Source: Volutella citrinella
Taxonomy: Eukaryota; Ascomycota; Sordariomycetes; Hypocreales; Nectriaceae
Reading direction: 5' to 3'
NCBI GenBank assembly: GCA_034401135.1
Contig: JAWZSP010000006.1
Location: forward strand, 372,001 to 436,000
DNA length: 64,000 nt
Both the position numbers and the translations under genes were made by a program. A model generated the notes under the pieces. The model was not told the DNA's origin and did no database searches. It saw only the letters and a program-made list of their open reading frames with translations. How positions within the stretch are numbered: the stretch's first letter is position 1; the number at the start of each line of letters is the position of its first letter. Below, in pieces: positions 1-12,361 of this stretch.

Positions 1-179
1 CCTCCTTTGGGGGCCACGGCTCAAGACCGGCCGGTGCCCCTCATTTCCACATTTGCATCCATCCCCTTCTCCTCCGCAGCCAGCGATCCCAGCCTCGCGA
101 TCCAGAACCCGATGCTCTCGCGACGAGGCGATCCGTGGAGGACCAGCACAGCGTCGTACATCGGTCCAAGGCACCGGCG

Positions 180-1960
180 ATGCGGCCCTCGATGATGGAG
201 TCGTCGGATCGCATCGGCAACCATGTCCGGGCCAGCTACCCGGGCGCGGTGCCGCCACCTCCAGGCGTCGTGCCAAATCTAGAGAACCCTTCAGACCAGG
301 GCCACACCGCCAACATCGTGGGCCTTTCGGTTTGCGTCTCGTTTGCGACTCTCTTCTTCTTCTTAAGGATGTATGTAAAACTCGCCGTGACGCGCAATAT
401 TCTCCTTGAAGACGGTAAGTTGTTGGCTTCATTCTAGTTATCGTCACTTGTTCATCGCTGACATTCAGCCAAGTGTCATGCACCATTACTTGGGTGAGTC
501 TCTTGCAAAATTGAATGCCGAATCAACAGGTCAATTCTGATCATTTCCAAAACTAGATTTTGCTTGTACTATATGCCACCTCAGTATATATGAGTACGTC
601 TAAGCTGTCTGTCTGACAATGGGCCCATGATTAACATAGACAGTGTCTCGCTTTGGCGTAGGCTACCATAGTTGGGATATTTCCCCCGAAGACTTTTCCA
701 TGATGCTCTACGTAAGTATTGATCCTCTTTGTCCTACATATGGAGTCGAATCTGATGGCTTGCAGTGGCTATACGTGGGCTCTGTCATCTACACCTTTGC
801 CGCCTTCTTCATCAAGGCCACGCTGCTTCTCCTCATCGCCCGGGTCTTCACAATCCGCCGGAGGGTATCTCTTGCCATCTATGCCTTCATAATCTTCCTC
901 ATTGTCGCCTATTCTCCCGTCCAGATACTCAAGATCCGTGTCTGCAACCCCATCAGATATTACTGGGACAAGTCAGTCAACGGAACTTGCCTCAACCAGC
1001 GCAAGCTGTTTCTCGCCGATATATCTTTGGCAATCTTGGGCGACTTTGTCATCTTAGTCATTCCGATTCCGCTTACTTGGACGATGAAAGTGCCCTGGCG
1101 CAAGAAACTCAAGATTGCACTGCTGCTGGGAGCAGGTGGCGTCGCAACGGCGACAACAGTGCTTAAGCTGGTCAAGGCGATTCATTTCCTCGATAGCAAG
1201 GATGTCGCTGCAGACTTTATTTCTCTAGCCATGTTGACGTAGGTTAACCCCGTTTTTCCTTTTGATTCCTCGCTAAACTCACAACCTCAGAATCGCCGAA
1301 CTCACCATTGGCCTCATCTGTTCATGTCTTCCTGCCATCAATGTCCTCCTCGAGCGCCGCCAGTCCTCTCGGAAATCACCAAACTCCCCACGGACATCGG
1401 GACCGAAGCTTTTCTACCGCAACTACGGCCCCATCACCTGGGCAGGGCTTGGTACCATTGACGAGCACGACGACAAGACTTCTCCTGACTATGTGACATC
1501 CGCCGGACAGCCGATGATAGAGAGACCGCAAGCGACAGACAGAACACAACAAAAGGCATCTCCCGAGACGCCATCATTGGAACTTGGTGTGGAAGTTCAC
1601 AATCAAGATGACGATCTGCACCGCCACGGCATCGAGCATTGCGAGTATGATTGGGCTCGTCGGAATCCCCAACCCCGGCGTTCGACGCCTTCAACGCCCG
1701 TGCTATTCACCCGGGACTCTTGGCCCATCATTTCGCCCGCAAATTCTCATGATGGGCGGCGCGATGGCTGGCTAAGAAGGGATACCGAGGTGAGCAGTCA
1801 ACTACACACCTTGTCGGCCGAGGAGGTATCGGAAATGGTTGAGTCCCGCGAGACGAGGGATGTTACGTCAGAATTAGCAAGGGTTAGCGGCAATAGGCCA
1901 TGGAGACGCATTTGGGATGGGAGGTGTAATTCTGTCACATCAGCTGAGGCAGGCTTATAG
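180..1960 (+). CDS. Rhodopsin-domain (SAT4/PTH11-like) integral membrane protein
   Basis: Six exons are inferred: 180-414, 475-494, 557-593, 644-711, 766-1238 and 1291-1960, giving 500 residues. Several hydrophobic segments follow one another, including NIVGLSVCVSFATLFFFLRM, SVIYTFAAFFIKATLLLLIA and YAFIIFLIVAYSPVQIL. The order, with CTITW before the third segment and a cysteine (ICNP-like RVCNP) before CLNQ, fits the fungal SAT4/rhodopsin-domain family of about seven-helix plasma-membrane proteins related to PTH11 receptors. The last 150 residues are hydrophilic and probably a cytoplasmic tail. The second exon is only 20 nt, and joining it restores the family-like run EDVSCTITW. An in-frame ATG at 135 would add 15 residues. 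The ligand and function are unknown. It faces the URC cluster tail to tail, with no evident functional link. Confidence 0.8.
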
Positions 1961-2305
1961 ATGTCATGATAGATGTGCGATTAAGGTTGACATCAGAGTC
2001 GACTGGAGGCTCCGGAGCCTTCCTTTTAGCATGATTATGTGCGGGAATTCCTGGAACTATGAACCAACATCAGACTTGCACATATGGCTCAGGCTCCATT
2101 TGCCATATCGTCGTCACGGTTTTGGTGTTTGTGTAAAACTGCCAGCGGCCTGCTCCCAATCCTCTCGTATCTAAGCCAAGGTTCTCAGCATATTGGATAA
2201 TGGATCAGGGCGGATTTGATAGAGTAACTCACCACCCATGAATGATTCCTTATTTGTTGTGCGTGGTATTGAGCCTGATGCGGCTAATAGTATCGTCAGC
2301 TACCA

Positions 2306-3966
2306 TCACGCAACGGCTGCGCGACTCTTACCTAGCACTGGAACATTTATGCCAATCTGGCCGACATTGACACTATCCTGGAACGATTTTGCCATTGATG
2401 GGCTCGATGTGAATAAGGTACATCCATTCCCGTCTGTGTAATGAATCAGCGGCATCATCCATAATGATCCAAAAGATGGTCAAGGCAAATAGACGACAAG
2501 ACTTACAGCGGTTATCGTTGATGATGTCAATCGCCTCGCTTAGCAGATTGACACTGAGACAGACAAGCACAGGACCAAAAATCTCCTCTTGGTAACACTG
2601 CATGTACGGCTCTACGTTGGTCAGGATGGTTGGGCCTACAAAGTTTCCGTTGGGATAGCCCTCGACGAAGCAATTCCTCCCATCCAGCACAACGTTGGCC
2701 CCATCTTGCTCGGCTTCGTTGATCATGCCAACCACTCGGTCCTTGGCGGCAGACGTGATTAGAGGGCCCATTCCTGTGGCCGGATCGGCACCACTGCCGA
2801 CCACAAGGGAGCTCGCAATGTCCACGAGCTCTCCCAGCCACTCAATGGAAGATCCGACAAAGATGACGACACTGGATGCCATGCAGCGTTGCCCGGCCGC
2901 TCCGAACGCACTACCAGCAATGGCGTATAGAGTCGATCTCTTGGACGCGTCTGGCAGCACCACGGCATGGTTTTTGCCTCCGCACTCGACTTGGACTCGT
3001 TTTCTGTTTGCTTTGGCGTGCTCATATACCCGCTCACCCCCAATCTCGGAACCCACATAGTTGACGGCCATGACCGCTGGCTGAGACAAGAGGACTCCAA
3101 CTGCACTGGCACCCCCGTGGACGAGATTGAATACGCCAGGTGGGAATCCGGCTTGCACGAAGCAGTCAGATAGCACCATGGATGTGCTCGGGACTTTCTC
3201 CGAGGGTTTCAGCACAACCGTGTTGCCCGTGATTAGTGCCAAGGGTATCGTCCATAGTGGGATCATGAATGGGAAGTTGAAGGGCGTTATAGAGACACAC
3301 ACGCCCTGGCAACACAGTTAGCCAGGCAGAGGTGAAGTATTTTGTCTCCTGACACTTACCAGAGGCTCGTGGACTGTGTGAGTATTGGATGGGTTTCCGG
3401 ACCAGTAATTGCCATTCATTTCATTTCCAATGCCAGTGGCTGTTAGTATCGCATCAACTCCTCTATCAAACTCCGTTTCGGCGTCTCGAATAGTTTTCCC
3501 AACTTCGGTGACCAGGCAGTTCAACTACATCGTGACTTTTGGGTCAGTGATTAGACTCGTGGGCGGCCTTGCAAGCTCGTTCAGACTCACAATTCGAGAT
3601 CGGTTCTGCTGCACCGTGTGTACCAGCTCAAGGAGCTTCATCCTTCGCTGTTGGAAAGGGACAGCGGCCCAGTCTGGTTGTGCAATGGTGGCGGAGGCGA
3701 CGACGTGCTGGACCTCGAGCACTGTTGACTCGGGCACGCGAGTGAGAAATGCCTGACTGGCCTGGATCCGTTCGCACCATTAGTTGACCAAAGGTCATCT
3801 ACCAGTCGTCGTGAACTGAGTGACTGGTGTGCATGTGACTGACCGGGTCATACACCTTTGTCCAGATGCGAGTTTTGGATTGCACAAGCGCATTGTTTAT
3901 CAGATTGTGTGCAGTTGGCACAATTCCGCTGTCTGCCGAAGACGAGTGGCTTCGCAGTATAGCCAT
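2306..3966 (-). CDS. Methylmalonate-semialdehyde-dehydrogenase-like aldehyde dehydrogenase, C-terminally truncated
   Basis: Five exons (3966-3844, 3761-3591, 3524-3360, 3305-2507, 2433-2306) give 461 residues. The family features are [21 protein letters not shown], the catalytic-cysteine region [11 protein letters not shown], and EEIFGPV. These are hallmarks of CoA-acylating methylmalonate/malonate semialdehyde dehydrogenases. It is a paralogue of the intact gene at 6941-8593. The reading frame ends just after GQIGINVPV, whereas the paralogue continues for about 65 residues (FSFTG through FYTQQQ). The last codons run into GTAAGAG, which looks like a splice donor whose downstream exon is missing; I found no homologous coding in 1961-2300. 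The start was placed at the ATG giving a short Ser-rich leader before [11 protein letters not shown]; the frame also extends upstream to 4257. It is transcribed divergently from the uracil phosphoribosyltransferase at 5401. Probably non-functional or altered. Confidence 0.75.
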
Positions 3967-5400
3967 TGGTGATGAGAAATCCACCGTAGCGCTTGGTGTG
4001 TATTGCTCTCCATTGCGCTCTTGGGTTGAAGGGGACACTAGCAGGTTAGAGGTTTCCGGAATCAGCGAAGCGGGCGGCTTACAGATGTACTGATCAGCTG
4101 CAGTGCTGGCAGTGGTGCTGGATGCAGATACTGACATATCTGACTGCATCTGGGCCGTGGCTAGGTCTGCTGGAGTTTCCATGCTGCCCGGTGTCGACCC
4201 AGACACGCCACCAGGATCGGCAAGGATGTCGGGAATGAGTCCGTGTATCCGCGCCACTCCTGGGTAACGTCAGTCTTGTCAGATCCGGAATGAAGCTAGG
4301 ATAGAGCCACTGCAGTAGAGCTATCTAGTTTCAGTGAAGCTCTGCCCAGACCATCCGTCTCTACCATCAGCTCAGACGTGATGTGCCGCAGAGGGGTTGC
4401 GTGAGGCATTGGGTGAGAATGCCCCTGGCTCTCGCCTCACACATTGGCCAATGGGTTGGCGTTGATAAGAGAATACTGGGGCAATAGCCGACTGGTCTCG
4501 GACTGCATTGGAGATTCTATTGGCTGGTGGAGGGCGTTGCGGCTCCACCAACTGCCGAGATGTGGTGGTGCTTCTCTAATCACGAGACATTAATAACGGG
4601 ATGGAAATACACGTTGCAAAGAGACATTGTGCAGCTCTAGTCATTCGCGCGTTCAGCAGAGGGATGAAGCGGCGTGGTTATGCAATAGTTGTGCCAAGCG
4701 GCTCACTACCACGGCCGCCGGGCTAGTGCATCCGAACAGAACAGCACTTATCCGCCTTATCATGCGTGATTACTTATCGCGGGGCGTCAACGTAGTGCGT
4801 CCCGTTATCACCTATTTGACAGGGCATGGGTCATTCATCCCTGCTATTTTGAGGTCTAGGGTAACACAAAGCCACGGTCTACACACATTGTGCAGTGAGC
4901 CAGCTGGAAACAGCACATGCCTATTTTCAGTATTGCGCCAGTCAGAAGGGGGAGTTTTCAGGTACATTTATATATTGTGACCTGAGGTGGGTCAGAGAAA
5001 CGCTTCTTAAACCCTCCTGTTGAAGGGAAATCAATATACCTAGCTTTAGCAGCTGAGTAACTCTGCCAGCAGCTCGTAATTGCACAATAGCGAGCGACTA
5101 CTTTTATAGAAATACCTCTAGATGAGATGTAGAAAGATTGAAACTGTTACTATCTGAAGACAGCATGGGGCTCTAATATCGAAAGCACACAAGATGATCA
5201 GGGCGTTGAGTTGACCCACCCCTTTGCCAGTCGCCACACGCCCTCTTATCTCGATTTCTCTCGATAAGGTGTCCTTGGCACTCGCTTCATGCCCAGATGC
5301 CCATTAAGTGAAGAACGGAGCCCGTGAGTGAGGGTGATGAATTGTTTATTTGACCCCAGAACATTTGACTAAACGCAATTCACCAAAAGCCCACACGACC
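3967..5400. promoter_or_regulatory. Divergent intergenic region between truncated ALDH and UPRTase
   Basis: About 1.4 kb separates two divergently transcribed genes of the URC cluster, so it must hold both promoters. An open frame on the minus strand reaches 4257 and may be 5' leader of the aldehyde dehydrogenase. No other convincing coding or repeat was seen, and no specific operator was identified. Confidence 0.4.
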
Positions 5401-6289
5401 ATGGCAACGACAACAACCTTGCCCTACCCTGCCCTGACTGTGCTACCCCAGACTAATTATCTGCTGAGTCTCATGACTATTGTTCGCAATGCAGAAACGG
5501 GATGCTCAGACTTTGTGAACGCGTTTGAGAGGGTTTGCAGCCAATTGATCCCTGCAGGTATGTCGTCTACCGTTAAGTGCAGGGGCATTTTTTAATCTCA
5601 AGTCTACTGCCAGCCCTCAATCTTCTTCCAGTAGAGGCGTGCACTGTTACCACGCCGACTGGGGACGTCTTTTCTGGATCCGTCCACACCCAACCTGTCT
5701 GTGGTGTGAGCATTCTGCGCGCCGGAGCGAGCATGGAGAATGCTCTTAGAAGCGCATACCTGTGAGTCGTTGATTGGGACCTAGATACAATGAAACTGAC
5801 TTGTGCTGTGTCAAGTGGTCCGCTGAGCTATGGCAAGATCCTCATCCAACGAAATGAGGAGACATGTCTGCCTCACCACGTTTATAGCAAACTGCCAAAA
5901 GACATTTCGTCAAAGAGTATGCACGAACAACTGCATCAAACACATGGTCGACTGACATGCAGATAGAAATCCTGATCCTTGAGCCCATGCTTGCGACAGG
6001 AGGCTCAGCCGTCAAGGCAATTGAACTGCTGAAAGAGGCGGGCGTCAAGGAAGAAGACATGATATTCGTGAATCTGGTCGCCTCCAAGGAGGGGCTGGAA
6101 GTCGTCTCCAAACGGTTCCCGTTATTACACGTTGTGACAGCGGCAGTAGACAACAGCTTGACGGCGGCAAAGTAAGACATAAGACACCGTGACAGAAGCA
6201 CCTTGGTATAGGGCCCTAACCATGTTTATAGGCATATTTCTCCTGGCCTGGGAGACTTTGGAGACAGATTCTATGGTACTACGGAATGA
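5401..6289 (+). CDS. Uracil phosphoribosyltransferase (first copy)
   Basis: Five exons (5401-5557, 5614-5761, 5816-5916, 5967-6171, 6232-6289) give 222 residues. The enzyme converts uracil and PRPP to UMP. In the URC pathway a uracil phosphoribosyltransferase (URC6 in Lachancea kluyveri) is needed before ring catabolism. Visible motifs are GVSILRAGASMENAL, the PRPP-loop region LILEPMLATGGSAVKAI and the C-terminal HISPGLGDFGDRFYGT, all standard for UPRTases. The fourth intron uses a TAG acceptor two codons past an apparent CAG, which restores KKILILEPML. It lies between the two aldehyde dehydrogenases. A second, quite different UPRTase lies 2.7 kb downstream on the other strand. Which of the two is the true URC6 orthologue cannot be settled from sequence alone. 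Confidence 0.9.
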
Positions 6290-6940
6290 TGTGATGGGAT
6301 GGCTGGGTTATGAATTATTCATGGGAATGCCATCAGCACCTGATTGTTCAGCTAGGAATTGTCTAGGCGCATTTAATTTGCATTGGGCCATTGTCACTAT
6401 TTGCTTCCGGTCGCCCGAATCACTGCTCCCTGGCCACGGCAATGCCAAGTTGTACACGGAGGGCGTCATGTGCCGACAAGTACAAGCAGCACGACCGAGA
6501 CTATTTTACGTAATGTGAACCAACAAACTGCGGTTGAATTTCGGGAAGCTGGAGGCGGGAGGGGGAGGTTGGCCGACAACCTGTGGTTGACCGTCTTGTT
6601 GCCATCATCATCTCCATCCCACAGCACGTCTGCCATACCACCAGCCACCCTGTCCGAAGCTGTCTCTTCTGACGGCTGTAACACCCCGAGGAGTGAATCC
6701 ATCGCCTTGCAAGGGTGTGCAATCGCTTATCTGGGGTTGCGGGGCAGAGCTCCACAACCGGTATCGGCACCACTCGCCCACCCCTCCTTCTACCCTTATC
6801 TTGCAACTGCAGGCACACACCGTCCTTCCAGAACACCATTCCAGGGCATTATCGATAAATATCACACGCAACCTTGTAGTGGGCGACCCCAAGTCACGTT
6901 TCCAGCGAAAAATAACCTCGGGCCGGCTTGCATCTGCAGA

Positions 6941-8593
6941 ATGACACAGGACGAGACCCCCCCGGTGCTGCCAACCACGGCCAGCCAGTTTCCAACGAGC
7001 CATTCTGTTGGCGAACCGACAGTCACGCCGTGGTTCATTGACAATCGGTTCGAAGAGTCTTCAAGCTCCGAATTCATCGATGTCTTTGACCCTGCGACAA
7101 ACAAGCTGGTGACGCGGGTCCCTGAGAATACCGACGCCGAACTCGTGGCAGCTGTCGACTCTGCGGAAAAGGCTTTTCCGAAATGGAAGGCCACGTCTGT
7201 GCTGGCGAGGCAGCAGATCATGTTCCGTCTGGTAGCCCTGATTCGGGAGAACTGGGACCGCTTGGCTGCTGTCATCACGCTTGAACAGGGCAAAACTGTT
7301 GCAGATGCCAAGGGCGATGTGTTGCGCGGTCTCCAGGTTGCCGAGTCTGCCTGCGCAGCTCCGGAGCTCCTAAAGGGCGAGGTGCTTTCTCTTGGATCGG
7401 ATCTCGAAACGAGATCGTATCTAGAGCCGCTGGGTGTGGTGGCAGCCATTTGCCCCTTCAGTAAGCGCTCCTAGCTTTCCGACGGGTGTCATCTCTTGAC
7501 TGAGGTTCACTTTCTAACCCGGGCTTCAGATTTCCCTGCCATGATTCCTCTATGGTCCCTCCCCGTAGCGACTATAACCGGAAACACTCTAATCCTGAAG
7601 CCGTCCGAAAGAGATCCCGGCGCAGCTATGATCCTGGCAGAGTTGTGCCAAAAGGCAGGCTTCCCCGAGGGCGTAGTCAATGTCGTCCATGGCGCGCACC
7701 GGGCTGTCAATTTTATCCTCGATGAGCCAAGAATCAAGGCTATTAGCTTCGTGGGCAGCAACAAGGCCGGAGAGTATGTGTATACGCGCGGATCCGCCAA
7801 CGGGAAGCGTGTGCAGGCCAACCTGGGCGCCAAGAACCACGCGCTCGTCATGCCCGATTGCGACAAGCAGGGGGCCATCAAGAGCATTGCCGGTGCAGCC
7901 TTTGGTGCAGCTGGTCAGCGATGCATGGCGCTCAGCACCCTCCTTTTGCTTGGCGAGGCGTCTGAATGGATCCCAGATCTCGTCGACTGCGCCCAGAAGC
8001 TGCAAGTCAACGGAGGCTTCGAGAGCGGCGCAGACCTCGGCCCCGTCATTACTCCACAGAGCAAGGCTCGCATCGAGGAGCTGATTGCATCGGCAGAGCA
8101 AGAAGGAGCAAAGATTGTTCTCGATGGACGCAACTTCAAGCCCAGCAAGGAGGAATTCGCCGACGGCAACTGGGTTGGACCGACCATCATCACCAACGTC
8201 CAGCCGCACATGAAGTGCTACAAGGAGGAGATTTTTGGACCAGTTCTCATCTGCGCAAATGTTGCCTCTTTGGATGAAGGTATCAAGTTCATCAATGCCA
8301 ACGAATGGGGCAACGGTGTCGCCATCTTTACCAACTCTGGGTCCGTCGCTGATTACTTCCGCCGAAACATTGACGCCGGCCAGGTTGGTATCAATGTGCC
8401 GATTCCCGTGCCTCTGCCTATGTTTTCCTTCACCGGCAACAAGAGGAGTGTCGCGGGAGGAGGTGCTACAACATTCTATGGGCGCCCGGGGATCCGGTTC
8501 TATACACAGCAGCAAACCGTTACCGCTAGATGGCCGGTTTCGATGAGTACCGTGTCTGGCAAGGCAGAGGTTGTCATGCCGACTCAATCATGA
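6941..8593 (+). CDS. CoA-acylating (methylmalonate/malonate) semialdehyde dehydrogenase-like ALDH
   Basis: Two exons (6941-7460, 7530-8593) give 527 residues. The protein begins family homology at WFIDNRFEESSS and continues with LEQGKTVADAKGDV, CPFNFPAMIPLW split by the intron, LKPSERDPG, and the catalytic-cysteine segment [12 protein letters not shown]. It then has [28 protein letters not shown] and a complete C-terminus with FYTQQQTVTARW. This is the full-length version of the truncated gene at 2306-3966. MMSDH enzymes oxidise malonate or methylmalonate semialdehyde with CoA to acetyl- or propionyl-CoA in mitochondria. In a uracil-degradation cluster the likely substrate is a C3 semialdehyde from the pyrimidine ring (inference). 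The Thr/Pro/Ser-rich first 30 residues are not an obvious mitochondrial presequence, as they lack basic residues. Confidence 0.88.
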
Positions 8594-9005
8594 TTTAGCA
8601 CTAACTAGTAGCTCAAGCCTGCGAAATCTATAGCATATCATTGCTTAATTCAAGCTATTAGCCTGACATGATTCCAAGTCCGATGAACCTCGTTTGAGTT
8701 CAACGCTGATGAACGTGAAAATGGCTTCACCCCGGATTACTACTTCCATAGCTTCTCCATGTTATGGATAGCCACTGCCTAAGGAGTCGTCAGTCATGGC
8801 ATCCTTCACGACCTCTCAAGTGAAACGAAGTGAAACGGGGGCAAATAGACATCAATACTGCTTCGAACTGCAACATCAACATTGACGATATCATTAAAAA
8901 TCTTTTCGCTTCTAATCATATACGTTCTCAAAGCACTGCTCGACGGCCAGGCTCGAAGAATGTGTGACCGCTCTAACTGCCAATAATCCCGTGAGGACTC
9001 AATTC
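8594..9005. other. Intergenic region with convergent gene ends
   Basis: This stretch separates the 3' ends of the aldehyde dehydrogenase (plus) and the second UPRTase (minus). It is AT-rich and without supportable coding. It probably holds both polyadenylation regions. Confidence 0.4.
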
Positions 9006-9660
9006 TCAAGCTTCTGTTCCAAATAAACGGTCCCCAATGTCGCCCACACCGGGCTGCACGTGTCCCTTTGCATCAACCTCTGGGTCTATCGAGCCAGCAA
9101 TGAACTTTGTGTTGGTTGGCCACACCTTTGACGCAGCCGCCAGGCCGGTTTTGCTCGCCAAAATGTTGACCACGGTAATGTTGTCCACTCCCCAGTCCCT
9201 AGAAGCCAGCATTAGCACGAATCCACCACCAAGCGGTAATTGAAGGGATAACCCACATTAAGATATTGATGGCAGCAGTGACAGTGCCGCCCGTTGCAAG
9301 CAATGGGTCCAAAACGTACGCATGCTTGATCTTGGGGTCTTTTGTGGGAAGCTTGTTGTAGTATTCAACAGGCTGAAGCGATATCTTGTCTCTGAAGAGT
9401 CCAAGGTGATAGATTGAAATATCTGTGTCTTCGGGAAAGTAGTCGACAAACGCGTCAGTCATGGCCATGCCAGACCGAAGAATAACCACCACTGCCACCT
9501 TCTCGTCCGCCGCAGGTGCCACAATAGCGTCCTTGGCGACTAGCCTGGTCAGTTCGCCAGTGACTTTTCGAACTTGTGTGGGCTTGAGTGAACGGTCTCG
9601 GAGAATGTCGAGCTTGGAGTTGAACTCGTCACTTGAACAGGTCTTGATTGGTGCTGACAT
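9006..9660 (-). CDS. Uracil phosphoribosyltransferase (second, divergent copy)
   Basis: Two exons (9660-9257, 9198-9006) give 198 residues. The order is typical of UPRTase: VVVILRSGMAMTDAF, YYNKLP, the PRPP loop YVLDPLLATGGTVTAAI, and the uracil-binding C-terminus VQPGVGDIGDRLFGTEA. It starts with an N-terminal segment (LRDRSLKPTQVRKVTGELTR) resembling the compact bacterial-type Upp and plant/fungal single-domain enzymes. It shares little with the copy at 5401 outside the active-site motifs, so it does not look like a recent tandem duplicate. It is transcribed toward the aldehyde dehydrogenase and divergently from URC4. Likely role: uracil to UMP for salvage or entry into the URC route. Confidence 0.9.
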
Positions 9661-10111
9661 GGTTCCTGTGTTGCTCTTGGCTCTGTGCTTCGATACAATG
9701 AATAATTGGAACGTGCGAAAAATCTTACGATGGAGGATCGCTCTGCCGCCAAGTGTCGGTGGCTGTCATAAGTACAGGCCATGTTCGTTGTCTTCTCCTT
9801 GAGTGAAACATCCCGTGATTTGAAGCTGCGATAGGAGATACGATGCAAGCTGGGGTAATCTTATGCCCTGGGGTGTGAGCTTAGACTGATAATACGGAGC
9901 ATCCAGGGTGGTGCAGCGATAAGACCAGTGGGTGGGGACAACGTGAAGCAGGGGTGGGGGGTGTAACCACAATTTCGACCGTCTCAAGCCTCCGCAAGGC
10001 ACATAACCAGATCAATGGCACGAGCAAGACCAATCACATCCATAAATTCCCTAGAATCCGGTAGTCTGATGAGTTGGTGAAGAATCCTGGTGATTTTGAT
10101 CAAAATTTGAA
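9661..10111. promoter_or_regulatory. Divergent promoter region UPRTase-2 / URC4
   Basis: About 450 bp lie between two divergently transcribed URC-cluster genes. The spacing suggests a shared bidirectional promoter allowing co-induction, which would suit uracil-inducible expression. I could not identify a specific binding site. Confidence 0.4.
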
Positions 10112-11593
10112 ATGGCATCTGACTCTGACAGAGACTATCTGCTCTCGCTCCAAGCAGTTCGCGACCATGCAGCCATCGTGCTGGAGGCGGCGCAGAGCAA
10201 TGGCTTGAACCATTTTGACTATGACGCATCGAAGCTGGATATCGCTGCCAGCTATGTGTGTAACTTGATCGAGGTTGGTACCTGTGAAACCGCATGAGAA
10301 GCCAAAGCATCGATACAGAGGATGGCCTGACAATCCTGTCCACAGCGAGACTTTGGCCCCGACAACTACGCAAAGATTCCACCACACGGCCGATGGCAGC
10401 ATTTCGAGATTGGAGACGTGCCCAGAGTCGACAAGCTGATCCAGAAATGGACAGAAGCCAGTGTGGACAGTGTGGAAGTGACTCGTCGACTCATCGATTT
10501 GTTTTTCGTCTCCGTCCTTCTCGATGCCGGCGCCGGGGATGTTTGGCGATTCAAAGAGCCAGGCACCGAGTCACACTACGTTCGGAGCGAGGGTATCGCT
10601 GTCGCTTCAATGTATATGTTCGTTTCGGGCGCGTTTTCGTCTAGCGACTCGTGTAAGGAGCTGGTTGATGGTAAGTAGACTGTGGTCGTGATGATCTATC
10701 AGCTTGGGCTAACAAGCGGAAGGGAATGGGCTGATGGCTCTCGAGGAGTCTGTTTTCGCGGAGCACTTCCAAATCACGACCGAAAACCCAATGGTTGGCG
10801 TGTCATCACGCATTCAATTACTCCGTGACGTTGGCCGCTCTCTATCTAACTTCCCAAACATGTTTGGGGAATCAGGACGTCCTGGCAACCTCGTCGGTAT
10901 GTATAGTGCCAAACGTATGATTCATGCACTCTGCTGACAATTGTGCCTGCAGATTACTTGGTTGCAGGGGCAGACGGTGATAAACGCCTCGACTTTGAGG
11001 CTCTCTGGGGTTGCTTGCAAACCGTCCTGATTCCTGCATGGCCAAGCGGTCGAACTGTAGTTGACGGGAGGCCGATTGGAGATGCTTGGCCTCTGAGAGT
11101 GCTGGCAGCAAAAACAGATGCCCAAGAAGATGCGACTCAGAGACGGAGAATCCAGCCGTTCCACAAGTTGACCCAATGGCTCGCCTATTCTCTGGTTGTG
11201 CCCTTCAATCGGCAGCTGGGATACAGCTGGGAGAACCTCAACCTCGGTACAGGGCTCCCTGAGTACAGGAATGGCGGTCTCTTGGTGGATCTCAAGGTTT
11301 TGAATCTCAAGGCAAAGGACCTGGAGGAGGGCAGGGCTGCATCGGGAGGAGATCTGCCGCTCTTTGATGCTACGTCAGATGTCATTGTGGAATGGCGCGC
11401 CATGACGGTGGCTTTGTTGGATGAGCTGCACAAGATTGTTTCTGAGAGATTCAGGGCAAAGGGAGTCGTTTTGAGCATGGCACAAATGCTGGAAGCAGGG
11501 ACGTGGAAGTCTGGTCGAGAGCTGGCCGCCGAACACCGCCCAGGCACCAAGTCAAGCCCGATTCTTGTAGTTAGTGATGGCACGTTGTACTAG
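10112..11593 (+). CDS. URC4: Uracil catabolism protein 4 (URC4/urg3, DUF1688)
   Basis: Four exons (10112-10273, 10346-10670, 10723-10896, 10953-11593) give 433 residues. I recognise the DUF1688/URC4 family from the order of conserved segments: RDFGPDNYAKIPPHGRWQHF near residue 55, VTRRLIDLFFVSVLLDAGAG, SEGIAVASMYMFVSGAFS, IQPFHKLTQWLAYSLV, and GLPEYRNGGLLVDL. URC4 is one of the genes genetically required for growth on uracil by the non-reductive, non-oxidative URC pathway in yeast. The biochemical step is not firmly assigned; it acts on the ribosylated pyrimidine-derived intermediates. Its position beside URC1 and two UPRTases supports the call. All splice joins restore family-like sequence without stops. 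Confidence 0.92.
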
Positions 11594-12361
11594 GTTGTAG
11601 AATTTTAAGAAATGGTTCGGCGTCTATTAATTTTAATCCAGATCTGTTGCACATGCAGATGACCTTGTGGTTGCTGGCCACACGACGACAGCACGGGAAG
11701 CTATGAATGTGGCCTCGAGCCTTTCATCGCCTCCTCATCATGATATTTTATTCACTCTATAAGTTTATAAAAAGATGCAGAGAGACTGCGAGCCGCTGAG
11801 TCTTCACCCTCAAGTTGAGTATATTCTTCACACTCCAGCCCAGCCATAGGTGGTAGAAATGATTCCCTCGTTTGTGATACGGCTGCACGGTCCCCTGGTA
11901 ACGTAGGCTCCCGTCACTACCGCAGATGCATCAGGGCTGGGAGATTCATATTCATCTGCTAGCACGGTTGAAGGGAGTGTCTCCGACACGGTACCAAAAT
12001 TGCACCCCATTAATTATGATTGATTGATATAGTGTCTGAGCCGCTTTTGTGGCTGATACCATCGACGGCCATGCAAAGTCTATGGTGTGTGTATAGTATT
12101 GTTCCTATCTGGATCCACTGATATGGACAGTGCCAGGGCGGGGTGGTTTTACACAAGTGGAGGCTGGGGGTGGTGGTTCCATGAGTTGCACGCCCCGCCT
12201 CCGTCTCCATGACGCTTATCAGCCTCCATATCGGTCACTCTGGGAGCTTCAATACCAGCAAGGACGACTTAAATGGTTTGGGCAGACTGTAGACCGCTGC
12301 TTGTCACACTATCAACCATCATCTGCAACTCACATTGGGCTGCTCTACCTGCGTTCACACA
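11594..12361. promoter_or_regulatory. URC4-URC1 intergenic region
   Basis: This 770-bp spacer separates co-directional URC4 and URC1. It contains an AT-rich part near 11740-11780 (TATAAGTTTATAAAAAG) after the URC4 stop. URC1 appears to have its own promoter in the right part. No gene was seen. Confidence 0.4.

Noticed and set aside
7589..8587. 332-residue open frame antisense to the aldehyde dehydrogenase
   Set aside because: The opposite strand encodes an unmistakable complete ALDH; this frame has no domain features.
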